64,000 bases of DNA from Polyangium jinanense. GTDB lineage: Bacteria > Myxococcota > Polyangia > Polyangiales > Polyangiaceae. Position 1 is the stretch's first letter; the number at the start of each line of letters is the position of its first letter. Shown piece by piece: positions 18,968 through 29,248 of the stretch. The notes beneath the pieces were generated by a model. The model searched no databases and was not told the origin of the DNA. It worked only from the letters and a program-made list of their open reading frames with translations. Location: contig NZ_JAGTJJ010000002.1 in assembly GCF_028435365.1 (NCBI RefSeq), forward strand, positions 620,001-684,000, given 5' to 3'. A program made the translations under genes and the position numbers.

Positions 18968-19303
18968 ATGAGCGATCCGAGGATCGAACCCACGATGGTC
19001 AAAGCACCGCATGGCGCGCGGACCATGGAGATCGAGTGGGCCGACGGGCACAAGAGCGTGCTTCCGCACGAGATCCTGCGCGGATACTGCCCTTGCGCGG
19101 TCTGCCAGGGGCACGGCGGCACCATCCATTTCGTGCCCGGCGGCGACCTCAGCCTTCGCGAGATCCAGCAGGTCGGCAACTACGCCCTGCAGTTCACCTG
19201 GGGCGACCAGCACGACACGGGCATCTACTCGTTCCGCTACCTCCGCTCGCTTTGCCAGTGCGACGCGTGCAAACCGACGTTCAGCCCAGGATCGGTTCCG
19301 TGA
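18968..19303 (+). CDS. DUF971-domain protein (gamma-butyrobetaine hydroxylase-like N-terminal domain)
   Basis: This 111-residue protein consists almost entirely of the DUF971/GBBH-like N-terminal fold: MEIEWADGHKSVLPHEILRG, followed by two Cys-pair motifs, CPCAVCQGH and LCQCDACKP, that can bind zinc. In eukaryotes this domain is fused to carnitine-biosynthesis hydroxylases. Free-standing bacterial versions occur near iron-sulfur or Mrp-type genes, and their role is unsettled. ATG 18968 is used because it directly precedes the conserved region. The stop overlaps the GTG of engB (GTGA at 19300-19303), so the two genes are translationally coupled. Confidence 0.85.
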   Translation: MSDPRIEPTMVKAPHGARTMEIEWADGHKSVLPHEILRGYCPCAVCQGHGGTIHFVPGGDLSLREIQQVGNYALQFTWGDQHDTGIYSFRYLRSLCQCDACKPTFSPGSVP

Positions 19304-20049
19304 ACGAAAAAACCAAGCCCACGAAGAAGAAGCCGGCCGCGGGGCCGAAGCCGGCGAGCGCGCCGCCGGAAGGCAAAAAGAAGGCGCTCGATCCCAAGCA
19401 GATCGTGCATGCGCAGTTCCTCGCCGCGGCCGCGCCGGGCTCGTCGCTCCCGGCCCCGACGATGGCCGAGATCGCCTTCGCAGGTCGATCGAACGTCGGC
19501 AAGTCGAGCCTCATCAACACGCTCGTCGAGCGCAAGGGCCTCGTGCGCACGGGTGCGACGCCTGGCGTCACGCGGCAGATCAACCTCTTCGAGGCGCGCG
19601 CCAGGGACGGCGCGATGTTTCACCTCATCGACCTGCCCGGCTACGGCTACGCCAAACGATCGAAGGCCGAACGGACGGCGTGGGGGGACCTCATCGAGGG
19701 GTACCTGAAGGGCCGCATTACGCTCGCGGCCCTGGTCATCCTGGTCGACGTGCGTCGCGGCCTGGAGGAGGACGACCTCGAGCTCATCCAGTTCGTGGAG
19801 GAGGCACGGGACGTCCAGCGCCGGCCGGTGGAGATCGTCATCGTCGCCACGAAGGTCGACAAGATCGGGCGTTCGGCGAGCCGCAGCGCGACGGCGGCGA
19901 TGGCGAAGAGCACCGGGCGCAAGGTGATCAATTTCTCCTCGGTCACGGGCGAGGGCCGCGCCGAGCTGTGGGCGCTCTTGCGCAAGGTCACGCTCGGCAC
20001 GCCCGAGGCGACGTCCATCCCGAAGAACGCGGAGCCGGAGCCTTCTTGA
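19300..20049 (+). CDS. engB: Ribosome biogenesis GTP-binding protein EngB/YsxC
   Basis: The 249-aa product has a ~50-residue Lys/Pro-rich N-terminal extension and then a TrmE-Era-EngA-like GTPase: G1 GRSNVGKSSLINTL, G2 region TPGVTRQ, G3 DLPGYGYAKRSK, G4 ATKVDKIG and G5 near FSSVTGEGRAEL. EngB is needed for large-subunit ribosome assembly in many bacteria. GTG 19300 overlaps the DUF971 stop. It is the only start that leaves the GTPase domain intact without running through the upstream gene in another frame. Confidence 0.93.
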   Translation: MNEKTKPTKKKPAAGPKPASAPPEGKKKALDPKQIVHAQFLAAAAPGSSLPAPTMAEIAFAGRSNVGKSSLINTLVERKGLVRTGATPGVTRQINLFEARARDGAMFHLIDLPGYGYAKRSKAERTAWGDLIEGYLKGRITLAALVILVDVRRGLEEDDLELIQFVEEARDVQRRPVEIVIVATKVDKIGRSASRSATAAMAKSTGRKVINFSSVTGEGRAELWALLRKVTLGTPEATSIPKNAEPEPS

Positions 20050-20156
20050 CGGCGTGCCCATCCTTGGGACGCATGCCCAGAAGCACGGGAGCGTACGGCG
20101 ATGCGCACCGTAAATCGGTTGACGTTCGGCCAGTGTGCACCTTTCGTTAGGTGGCC

Positions 20157-20774
20157 ATGACGGCGGGTGGGCGCCAGAGCCGGGCGGAGCGGGACGCGCT
20201 GGACGCGCGTGCCATGCGCCGCATCTGTGATGGGGACGACGACGCCATCGCGGAGATCTACGATCGCCACGCGAGCGTCGCGTACGGCCTCGCGCTCAAG
20301 ATCGTGCGGGATGCGCTCGAGGCCGAGGACGTCGTGCACGACGCGTTCGTCGCGATCGTCGAGCGCGCCGATCAGTACCGCGCCGAGCGAGGCACGGTGG
20401 TCGCGTGGCTCGTCACCACGGTGCGAAACCTGGCCCTCGATCGCGCGCGGCGACGCACGCGCAGGGCGCAGATCACGGACGAGGAGCTCCGGCACGAGCC
20501 GATCGAGCCGGTGATCGATCCCGAGTCGACCTCGGTGCTCGATCTCGAACGTCGCGCGGTGCGCGCCGCGCTCGTCGGTTTGCCCGCGGCGCAACGCGCG
20601 ACCTTGGAGACGGCGTTTTTCGAAGGGCTCAGTTATCCCGAGATCGCCGAGCGTGACGGCGTGCCGCTCGGCACCGTGAAGTCCCGCGCGGCGCGCGCCC
20701 TCTCGGCGCTGCGCGTGGCCCTCGAAGGGCCGCTCGACATGCAAGGCGTGGGAACCAGCGGCGAGGACGAGTGA
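20157..20774 (+). CDS. ECF-type sigma-70 family RNA polymerase sigma factor
   Basis: The 205-aa protein has region 2 (~residues 20-90; AIAEIYDRHASVAYGLALKI, AEDVVHDAFVAI and WLVTTVRNLALDRARRR, the -10 recognition part) and region 4 (~140-190; LPAAQRATLETAFFEGLSY and GVPLGTVKSRAARALSAL, a helix-turn-helix for the -35). No anti-sigma gene is adjacent, so this looks like an orphan ECF factor. ATG 20157 is preferred because AGGTGG lies just upstream; GTG 20151 is an alternative. A TTGACG at 20119-20124 could be a -35, but no convincing -10 follows. Confidence 0.9.
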   Translation: MTAGGRQSRAERDALDARAMRRICDGDDDAIAEIYDRHASVAYGLALKIVRDALEAEDVVHDAFVAIVERADQYRAERGTVVAWLVTTVRNLALDRARRRTRRAQITDEELRHEPIEPVIDPESTSVLDLERRAVRAALVGLPAAQRATLETAFFEGLSYPEIAERDGVPLGTVKSRAARALSALRVALEGPLDMQGVGTSGEDE

Positions 20775-20801
20775 TCCCGCCGGCCTCGCGCCGTTGCTTC
20801 G

Positions 20802-21674
20802 TCAGCGCCGCCTCTGCGCCCCCAGCGCGAACGTGATCCCCCGGGCCAGCGTGCTCAGCGTCCGCATCTCGCCCACGTCGAGCTCGACCATCTTGCGCGC
20901 CACCTCGGCCCGCACGCCCGTCAGGAGCACCTCCGCGCCGAGCAGCCGTGCTCCGCGCACCGCCTCGCAGAGCAGCTCCAGCACCGCGTGATCCACGGCG
21001 CGCAGACCCGTGAGATCGATGATCGCGAACCGTGCCGCGCGGGACGACACCGCGGCGAGCAGCGCGTCGACGATCCTCCCGGCGCGCCGTTTGTCCACCG
21101 AGCCGATGAGCGGCATCACGAGCACGCCCTCGGCGACGGGCAGGAGTGGCGTTTCGAGCTCTTCGAGCATCGACTCCTGCGCGCGGATGATCTCCTCCTG
21201 CATCCGCGCCCGCTCCGACTCGGCGAGCTTGCGCATCGTCACGTCGCGGTCCACGCCGCGATATCCGCAGTAGGTGCCGGCCTCGTCGAAGAGCGGCACC
21301 CCGCTCGTCTCCAGCACCACGTGCCGGCCGTCCTTGTGCCGGTTCACGTTTTCGAGGTCCTTGAACGGCGCGCGCGCCGCGAGGATCGGGCGGAGGAGGG
21401 CGCCCACGCGGGCGGCCTCTTCGGGCGGCATGAAGTCGAGCGGCGTCTTTCCGAGCGCCTCCTCCGGCTCGTAGCCCAGGAAATCGCGGATTCGCTGGCT
21501 CACGAACGTGTAGACCCCGTTCGTGTCGACCTCCCAGATCCAGTCGTTCGTCACCTCGACCAGCATGGCCAGGCGGCGCTGGTCCTCGCGTAGCCGCCGG
21601 TTTTCCTCACGCAGCCTGGTTATTTCCCCCGCCGTCTCGTCGACCAAGAATGCGACGCCGGTGTCCGTCGACAT
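20802..21674 (-). CDS. PAS-STAS domain regulatory protein (RsbR-like)
   Basis: The 290-aa protein starts with a short coiled coil (TRLREENRRLREDQRR), then a PAS domain (~35-160; NDWIWEVDTNGVYTFVSQRI, GVPLFDEAGTYCGYRGVDRD), a linker helix, and a C-terminal STAS domain (~180-285; FAIIDLTGLRAVDHAVLELL, LLGAEVLLTGVRAEVARKM). RsbR-type proteins build stressosomes that control partner-switching kinases. At the first phosphoacceptor region of RsbR the usual VDT reads VDH here, while the LTG threonine is kept. No RsbS/RsbT gene is adjacent. It is convergent with the ECF sigma gene. Confidence 0.85.
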   Translation of the reverse strand: MSTDTGVAFLVDETAGEITRLREENRRLREDQRRLAMLVEVTNDWIWEVDTNGVYTFVSQRIRDFLGYEPEEALGKTPLDFMPPEEAARVGALLRPILAARAPFKDLENVNRHKDGRHVVLETSGVPLFDEAGTYCGYRGVDRDVTMRKLAESERARMQEEIIRAQESMLEELETPLLPVAEGVLVMPLIGSVDKRRAGRIVDALLAAVSSRAARFAIIDLTGLRAVDHAVLELLCEAVRGARLLGAEVLLTGVRAEVARKMVELDVGEMRTLSTLARGITFALGAQRRR

Positions 21675-21798
21675 CCGCTGATGCTGACACGCCCGCCCGC
21701 TCCTCGCCTCGACGGCGCCCTGCTCTTGCCCGCTCGATTGCGGGGCCCGACGAACGGGGCTGGCGCCTTCCGAGGCGCGCGACATTCTCCGGACAGCC

Positions 21799-24700
21799 AT
21801 GCCCGCGTATGCCGGTCCGCTCACGCCCGTCGAGGCGCCCCTCGTGCCGCTCGGCCTCGTGCCGCTCGTGCCTCTCTTCGCCGCGATCGTCGTGGCCCTC
21901 TTCGGCGCGCGGATGGGACGACGCCGGGCGACGCACCTCGGCCTCGGCGCGACGCTGCTCGCGCTCGCGCTCGCCCTCGTCGACACGGCGCGCCTCGCCT
22001 CGCTCGATCCTGCGCGCCGCGCGTTCTTCGACGTGTCTTTCCGCCTCGTGCGTATCGGCTCGCTCGACGCGAATGCCTCGTTCGTCCTCGACCCGCTCGG
22101 CGCGGGTTTTCTCCTCGTCGCGCTCCTCGTCGTCGCGATCACGCACGTCTCCGCGCGCAAGCTCATCGAAGACGATCGCGCGGCGATTCGTTTCGCCGCC
22201 ACAGCGTCCCTCTTTGCGTCCGGCCTCTCGCTCGTCGCGCTCGCGGCCGATGCGATCGTGTGGCTCTTCGGCTGGGCTGCCGTCGTCCTCGCGACGGGCC
22301 TCTTCATCGTGGGAGGCAAGGCCTCGCAGGCCTCCGCATCCGCGGGCATGCGCGCGGGCGTCGTCGCGAGCCTCGGCGGCGCCGCGATCGTCTCTGGCCT
22401 CGTCTTCCTCTTCTGGGGCCTTGGCGGCGCGTGGCTCGACGAGGGCCATTTCCTCGCGGATTTCCGCGCGCGGTTCGTCCCCGTGTATGCCGAGGGTCGC
22501 ATCCCCGCCGAAGAGATGCTCGCCGAGGACGTCGAGCGTCCGCGTGGCGAGCGCGACGTGAAGATCATCGCCGAGCGCGCGGAGAAGCGCGGAACCCTCA
22601 CGTTCACGAGCCACCCGGGCGCGCGTGTGTACCTTGGCGTCTCGGATCGCGCGCAGCTCGCGCAGAACCCTGCGCCCTTCGCGGTTGCGCCCTTCGTGCG
22701 CCGGGACATCGCCGCGGGCACGTATTCGGTCGTCATCGTGCCGGGCGGCGGCGCCACGGTCACGGGAGATGGCCTGGAGGCCGCCTGGATCGAGGGCCTC
22801 GTCGTCCCCGAGGGCGAAGACGTTCGAATCGCGCCGCTCGGCCCCACGGTCGCGTTTCGTGAGATCCACGATCAGCTCGTGATCCGTGACGCGGAGGGAC
22901 GGCAGTCCGTGGCTCGTGCGCTCGCCGGAAAGCTCGGCGCTGGATCGATCGGCCTCGTCACGCTCGCGTGCCTCCTGCTCTTCTTCGGCGCGGCCGCGAC
23001 GAGCGCGACCTTTCCCTTCTCCGGCTGGCTCCCGAGCGCCGCGTCGTCTCTCTCTCCGCCTGTGCTCGCGCTCGTGCTCGGCCTCGCGCTCGCGCCAGGA
23101 CCGCTCCTCCTCGTTCGATTCTCCGACCTCTTCACGCTGAGCCCCACGGCCTCGAGTGTCGTCACCGTCTTCGGCGTGGTCTCGACCGCGCTCGCGGCGC
23201 TTCGTGCCGCGCTCGAACACAGGCACCCGCATCGTTTCGTCTTCGTAACGATTGCCGCCGTCGGCCTCGCCTTCATCGCGATCGGCCTCGACGAGCCTGC
23301 CTTCGCCGTTGTCCTCGTCTCGCTCCACGCGCTCGTGCGCGCGGCGACCTGCCTGCGAACACCCGAGCAACGCGAGAAACGACCCGCGAAAAACCTCTCC
23401 TTCCCCGGTGCGCGCGCCCTCCTCGACGGCCCCGGCGCAAAACTCGGCGAGGCCCTCTTCGAAGCAGCCAACACGATCGCGCGTGCCGCCTCGAAGCTCG
23501 TCTCCACGATCGACGACCTCGTCCTCGGCCTCCCGGCGCGCCTCTTCGAGCGCCTCTTCTCCCTCTTCGCCGCGCTCGTCATCCTCGGCCTCGCGGCTCC
23601 CGCCTTCGCCGACGAACCTGCGGGCCGTGCCGCCCTTCGCCCCGAGTTCGGCGGCGATCACGTCGAGCTCTCCCTCTCGCCCGACGGCGAGCACATGACC
23701 GGCGCGTTTTTCATTCGCAACGAAGGCCCCGGCCCGCTCGAGCTCTCGCGCGTCGACGCCCGCACCTCCGCCACGGATCCGCTCCTCCCGCCCGGCATCA
23801 CCGTCACCGTCGAAGGCTCCCGCGCGGTCACCCGCATCCCGCCCGGCCAGGAGCGACGCGTCACCATCCGATGGCGCTACGAGGCCGCCCGCGCCCGCGA
23901 GCTCTACGGCCAGGTCCTCGTCGAATCGAACAGCCTGAGCGACGGCGGCGAACCCGGCCGCCCCCTCGCCATCGCCATCCACGCGGAACGACCGCTCGGC
24001 CTCGGCTTCCTCGGCAAGAACCCGCTCTCCATTGTCGTCTTCTTCCCGCTCCTCGGCACGCTCCTCGCGCTCCTCCTCCGCGTCACGCGACGTGATCACC
24101 CGCGCGTCCTCGCCACGACGAGCGCCCTCGTCCACGGCTCGCTCCTCGTCTTCGTCGCCTGGCTCTGCGTTCGCTTCGACCGCGCCTTCAGCCGCGCCGA
24201 CGGCAACGACGGCTTCCAGTTCCTCGAACGTGCCCGCCTCCTCCCATCGCTCGGCGTCGAATACTTCCTCGGCGTCGACGGCATCTCGCTCGCGCTCGTC
24301 GCGGCGGCCGTCCTCCTCGCATTCGTCGCCTCGATCGCGAGTGCCACCTTGCGCGACCGCGCGGCCACCTACCACGCCCTCGCGGGCCTCTTCCTCACGG
24401 CCTCGCTCGGCGTCCTTGTCTCGCTCGACCTCTTCTTGTTCTGCGCCTTTTTTCTCCTCGGCGTCCTCCCCACGAGCCTGCTCGTCGCGCTTCGCGGCGG
24501 CCCGGGCCCGCGCCGTGCCGCCGCGCGTGTCCTCGTCTCCTCCCTGATTGGCGCCGCGCTCCTCTGCGCCGCCTCCTGGTTCCTCTGGCAAAACGCCGAC
24601 CCGACGTACCTCGCGACGGGTGAATCCGTCCGCCGCGCGGCCGCGATCCCCGAGCTCGCGCGTGTCGCGTGGGTCGAAAAGGGTCTTACCGTTGGTGGCT

Positions 24701-25638
24701 ATTCCGCCGTGAAGGTCCTCTGGACGGCGCTTTTCGTCGCCTTTGCGCTTCGCATGTCCGCATTCCCGTTCCCGGGGTATCTCGCGGACCTGCATGCCGA
24801 GGCCGACGCGCCGACGAGCGTGCTCCTCTCCGGCGCGCTCCTCTCGACCGGGGTGTATGGCATTCTGCGGCTCAACGTGGGCGTCTTGCCGGATGGCATG
24901 CGCTGGGCCGCGCTGACGATCTCGATTCTCGGCGCGGCGGGGATCCTCGTCTCCGCGCTCGCGGCGATCGCGCAGAACGACCTGAAACGGTTTTTGGCGC
25001 GGATTGCCGGTGCACACGGCGGGATTGCGCTTCTCGGGATTGGATCACTCACGCCGCAAGGATTCGAGGCGAGCGTGGTGGTGGCGGCGACGCACGGCGT
25101 GATCGTTGGCCTGCTCTTCGTGCTCGTCTCGGTCCTGGAATCGCGGGTGCAGACGCGGGACCTCGGGCGATTCGGTGGCCTCGCGCGGGAAATGCCGCTG
25201 TTCTCGACGCTGTTTGGTCTCGGCATGCTCGCGTCGCTCGGACTGCCGCTGCTCGCGGGCTTCTGGGGACCCCTGCTCGCGCTGTGGGGGGCGTTCGCGC
25301 GGGAGCGGGTGATTGGTGTCTTCGGAGCGATCGGAATCGTGGCCCTCGCGGCGGTGCACATCTTCGCGATGGGGCACCTCCTGTTTGGCGAGGCCCGCGA
25401 AGAATGGCAGACGAGCAAGTACCTGGAGCCGTTCGGCGGCAAGTTCCCCGCGCTGAACGGCCGTGAGCTCGTGGCGGCGCTACCGCTGGCGATTGGGCTC
25501 GTGGTGCTCGGCGTGGCGCCGCGGCCGCTGCTCGGAATGGTGGACCAGGCGTGCCTTTCGCTGCACAGGCTCGTGGATCGACCCGGGCCCTTGCAGATTG
25601 CGGCGGCCGAGCAGGACCGCGAAATCGTCCGAGCCTGA
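21799..25638 (+). CDS. NuoL-NuoM-like fusion protein with two soluble insertions, 1279 aa
   Basis: One chain carries two antiporter-like membrane modules of complex I type. Module 1 (residues ~1-210 and ~370-520) matches NuoL in layout but has FGWAAVVL where NuoL has GWE, and TSATFPFSGWLP where the channel Lys is expected. Between its halves sits a ~100-residue PEGA-like beta domain (263-350). A hydrophobic stretch ending AAPAFADEP (590-607) looks like a buried signal peptide and is followed by an Ig-like domain (610-735). Module 2 (740-1250) is NuoM-like (AFPFPGYLADLH, AIAQNDLKRFLA, LASLGLPLLAGFWGP), but the canonical Glu and two Lys positions read L886, R985 and S1016. Proton pumping is therefore doubtful. 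No other nuo gene is adjacent. Confidence 0.8.
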   Translation: MPAYAGPLTPVEAPLVPLGLVPLVPLFAAIVVALFGARMGRRRATHLGLGATLLALALALVDTARLASLDPARRAFFDVSFRLVRIGSLDANASFVLDPLGAGFLLVALLVVAITHVSARKLIEDDRAAIRFAATASLFASGLSLVALAADAIVWLFGWAAVVLATGLFIVGGKASQASASAGMRAGVVASLGGAAIVSGLVFLFWGLGGAWLDEGHFLADFRARFVPVYAEGRIPAEEMLAEDVERPRGERDVKIIAERAEKRGTLTFTSHPGARVYLGVSDRAQLAQNPAPFAVAPFVRRDIAAGTYSVVIVPGGGATVTGDGLEAAWIEGLVVPEGEDVRIAPLGPTVAFREIHDQLVIRDAEGRQSVARALAGKLGAGSIGLVTLACLLLFFGAAATSATFPFSGWLPSAASSLSPPVLALVLGLALAPGPLLLVRFSDLFTLSPTASSVVTVFGVVSTALAALRAALEHRHPHRFVFVTIAAVGLAFIAIGLDEPAFAVVLVSLHALVRAATCLRTPEQREKRPAKNLSFPGARALLDGPGAKLGEALFEAANTIARAASKLVSTIDDLVLGLPARLFERLFSLFAALVILGLAAPAFADEPAGRAALRPEFGGDHVELSLSPDGEHMTGAFFIRNEGPGPLELSRVDARTSATDPLLPPGITVTVEGSRAVTRIPPGQERRVTIRWRYEAARARELYGQVLVESNSLSDGGEPGRPLAIAIHAERPLGLGFLGKNPLSIVVFFPLLGTLLALLLRVTRRDHPRVLATTSALVHGSLLVFVAWLCVRFDRAFSRADGNDGFQFLERARLLPSLGVEYFLGVDGISLALVAAAVLLAFVASIASATLRDRAATYHALAGLFLTASLGVLVSLDLFLFCAFFLLGVLPTSLLVALRGGPGPRRAAARVLVSSLIGAALLCAASWFLWQNADPTYLATGESVRRAAAIPELARVAWVEKGLTVGGYSAVKVLWTALFVAFALRMSAFPFPGYLADLHAEADAPTSVLLSGALLSTGVYGILRLNVGVLPDGMRWAALTISILGAAGILVSALAAIAQNDLKRFLARIAGAHGGIALLGIGSLTPQGFEASVVVAATHGVIVGLLFVLVSVLESRVQTRDLGRFGGLAREMPLFSTLFGLGMLASLGLPLLAGFWGPLLALWGAFARERVIGVFGAIGIVALAAVHIFAMGHLLFGEAREEWQTSKYLEPFGGKFPALNGRELVAALPLAIGLVVLGVAPRPLLGMVDQACLSLHRLVDRPGPLQIAAAEQDREIVRA

Positions 25639-25641
25639 CCG

Positions 25642-27214
<1,573 letters not shown>

Positions 27215-27222
<8 letters not shown>

Positions 27223-27901
27223 GCCGTATCTGATCTGCCCGAAGAGCTGGCGCCGGAGCACGCTGGAGCCGGACGGCGAATTGATCCTGCGCGTCGACAG
27301 CGGCGGCACGCCGAGCACGTCGGTCGACGAATACTGGGACGGTGACCTCCCCTGGCTCACCCCGAAGGAAATCACGAGCCTGCAAGATGGCCTCTTCGTC
27401 TCGCGCACGGAGCGCTCGATCACGCAGCTCGGCCTGGAAGACTCCTCGGCGAAGTTGTTACCGCCGGGAACCGTGATGCTGACGAAGCGCGCGCCCGTCG
27501 GCGCCGTCGCGGTGAACGCCGTCCCGATGGCCACGAACCAGGGGTTTTTGAATTTTCGTTGCGGCCCCGCATTACGACCGCTCTACCTGGCCTATTGGTT
27601 ACGCGCGAACCGGCCCTACCTCGACAAGGTGGCGAACGGCTCGACGTACCCGGAGCTGTACCAGAGCGATCTCTTCGAATTCGAGCTCGCCGTACCCCCG
27701 CTTCCCGTCCAGGATCGAATCATCGAGGTCCTGAGCGCCTTGCAATTCGCGGCGCTCCTCGGCCTCCCGCTCGAACAATCCGTCACGCGCCCCGAGGCGA
27801 TGGTCGCGCTCCAAGCGCAAAACCGAAGGCTCTCGAGCATCCGCGACGCGCTCCTGCCTTTGCTGCTCTCGGGCGCGCTCGACGTATCCAAGAAAGCGTG
27901 A
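27215..27901 (+). CDS. hsdS: Type I specificity subunit HsdS, single-TRD (half-size)
   Basis: The 228-residue product is about half the ~400-450 residues of a standard HsdS. It has one target-recognition domain ([62 protein letters not shown]) followed by a single long-helix spacer ([13 protein letters not shown] to the C-terminus). Half-size S subunits can dimerise and recognise a palindromic bipartite site. The stop is clean and no second TRD is found in any frame downstream. GTG 27215 overlaps the hsdM end by eight bases, which implies coupling. Confidence 0.85.
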
Positions 27902-27934
27902 CGATCACGCGCCCCATGGCCTTATTCTGAGGTC

Positions 27935-28744
27935 ATGAAGCCGCATCTTCTTTTCTTCCTTCCCCTGCTCCTCACCGTCCCCGCCTGCAGCCCCGCCATC
28001 GCGCCACGCACGGGCGACACCACGCCGGCCGGCAAGTTCGGCTGGTCCGTCCACGGCACGCTCTGGAATTTCGGCTGGGGCCACTTCGAGGGCGGCGCCG
28101 GCGAGGACGAATCCGTCTCCACCGGCGGCGCGGACATCTACCCCGAGACGGAGACGTTCCCCTGGTTCTGGAGCGCCGGGTTCAGCGTGTACGACGTCGG
28201 CCTTCGTTATGGCGTCACGCGCTGGTTCGAGCTCGGCGCCTCCCTCGGCTTCCAGCGCCTCGGCGGCGAGGCGCGCTTCGCATTGCTCGACGAGGACAAC
28301 CGGGACCCGGTTTCCCTCGCGTTCGGCGCCGGCGGGTATTACTCGGCGATCGGCAATGGCCCCTGGGGCCGCGCCGGCTTCGATCTGAGCATGCGCCTGG
28401 GCAGCGTGGCGCCGCTCTTCAACCTCTACGTGAGCCACGGGGCGGCGTACAACACGGCCTACCGCGATTTACCGGGCGACGACGATTGTCCCGAGGAAGC
28501 TCCGTGGCAGCCCTGCGGCCAGCTCGTCGGGGTGTTCTCGAACGAGACACGATTGACGGCGGCTCTGGGGGTGGCGTTTTCGCTGGGCAAGGAGGGAGAG
28601 CAGCAGGTGTTGAGCTTCGGGCTCGTGCCGCACGTGGTGCTGCATTCGTACGGTCAGGAGCGAGCGCTGGGGGGCAGGGCCGAGGATCTACGTCACGATG
28701 CGGGATTGCATATCGTGCTTGGAGGGCAGGGGCCGGGGTGGTGA
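27935..28744 (+). CDS. Predicted outer-membrane lipoprotein, beta-rich, 269 aa
   Basis: ATG 27935 begins a lipoprotein signal (hydrophobic FFLPLLLTVPAC, lipobox Cys at residue 18). The mature protein has alternating hydrophobic/aromatic strands (WSVHGTLWNFGWGHFEGG, FSVYDVGLRYGVTRWFELGA, FGAGGYYSAIG) typical of a small outer-membrane beta-barrel or porin-like fold. Four Cys in the C-terminal third (DDDCPEEAPWQPCGQL) may form a disulfide loop. I do not recognise a family. It lies 33 bases after hsdS on the same strand but shows no functional link. Confidence 0.65.
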   Translation: MKPHLLFFLPLLLTVPACSPAIAPRTGDTTPAGKFGWSVHGTLWNFGWGHFEGGAGEDESVSTGGADIYPETETFPWFWSAGFSVYDVGLRYGVTRWFELGASLGFQRLGGEARFALLDEDNRDPVSLAFGAGGYYSAIGNGPWGRAGFDLSMRLGSVAPLFNLYVSHGAAYNTAYRDLPGDDDCPEEAPWQPCGQLVGVFSNETRLTAALGVAFSLGKEGEQQVLSFGLVPHVVLHSYGQERALGGRAEDLRHDAGLHIVLGGQGPGW

Positions 28745-29248
28745 GCGATCAGCGCGACGCTGCGGCCTTCGATTCGAGATCGGTTGGTTCGCGTCGCGGC
28801 GGCGGTAGCCCTGCTGTGACGTATGTGCTCAGGCGTCCAGCCGGAACGCGAGGAGCGATGATCGAGCCGAGTCGTGCTCCGCCGGGAGGCGGTGACTGAA
28901 GTGCGGGCACTCGAGGCTTCGCCGGTGGTGGCCCGGAGAGGTCGGGGTCCGAGACAGGGGAGTGGTAGCAGAGGAGGTCCAAGGAGGATGGCGGCGAGGT
29001 GTCGGGGATCCTCTTCGGATGTACGCCCTGATCTCCTGCGCCGACCTCTCTCTCCTGCGGCCGCCGCCTCCTCGGGGGGAGGCGACGCCCTGTCACGTCT
29101 GCCTCCCTGGCCCTGGTGGGCCGTGTGGAGCATCGAGATCTCGACCCTGCTTGAGGAAGCTGTCGAACCCATCCTTGCGCGACGCACAGATTCGTGTTAC
29201 CCGTTAGGTAACGCGTCGTCTGCCTGCGTCGTGCACCCAGTGGGGAAC
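28745..29248. other. Non-coding stretch before the toxin-antitoxin operon
   Basis: About 500 bases hold no frame with a believable start or family. The open frames here are short and Arg/Pro-rich. The base composition shifts from the GC-rich background toward a more A+T-rich sequence near 29170, which probably marks the left edge of an acquired segment. The only discrete element seen is the inverted repeat at 29196-29212. Confidence 0.5.
29196..29212. promoter_or_regulatory. Inverted repeat, putative HigA-type operator
   Basis: GTTACC-CGTTA-GGTAAC is a perfect 6-bp inverted repeat with a five-base spacer, centred about 45 bases upstream of the toxin start codon. HigA-type antitoxins with an Xre helix-turn-helix bind such palindromes to repress their own operon. 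The position fits autoregulation, but no clear -35/-10 boxes can be assigned around it. Confidence 0.45.

Noticed and set aside
21607..25017. A 1136-residue open frame on the minus strand opposite the NuoL-NuoM-like gene
   Set aside because: It is Arg/Glu/Gly-rich low-complexity sequence with no family signature, produced by G/C-rich third positions of the real plus-strand gene.
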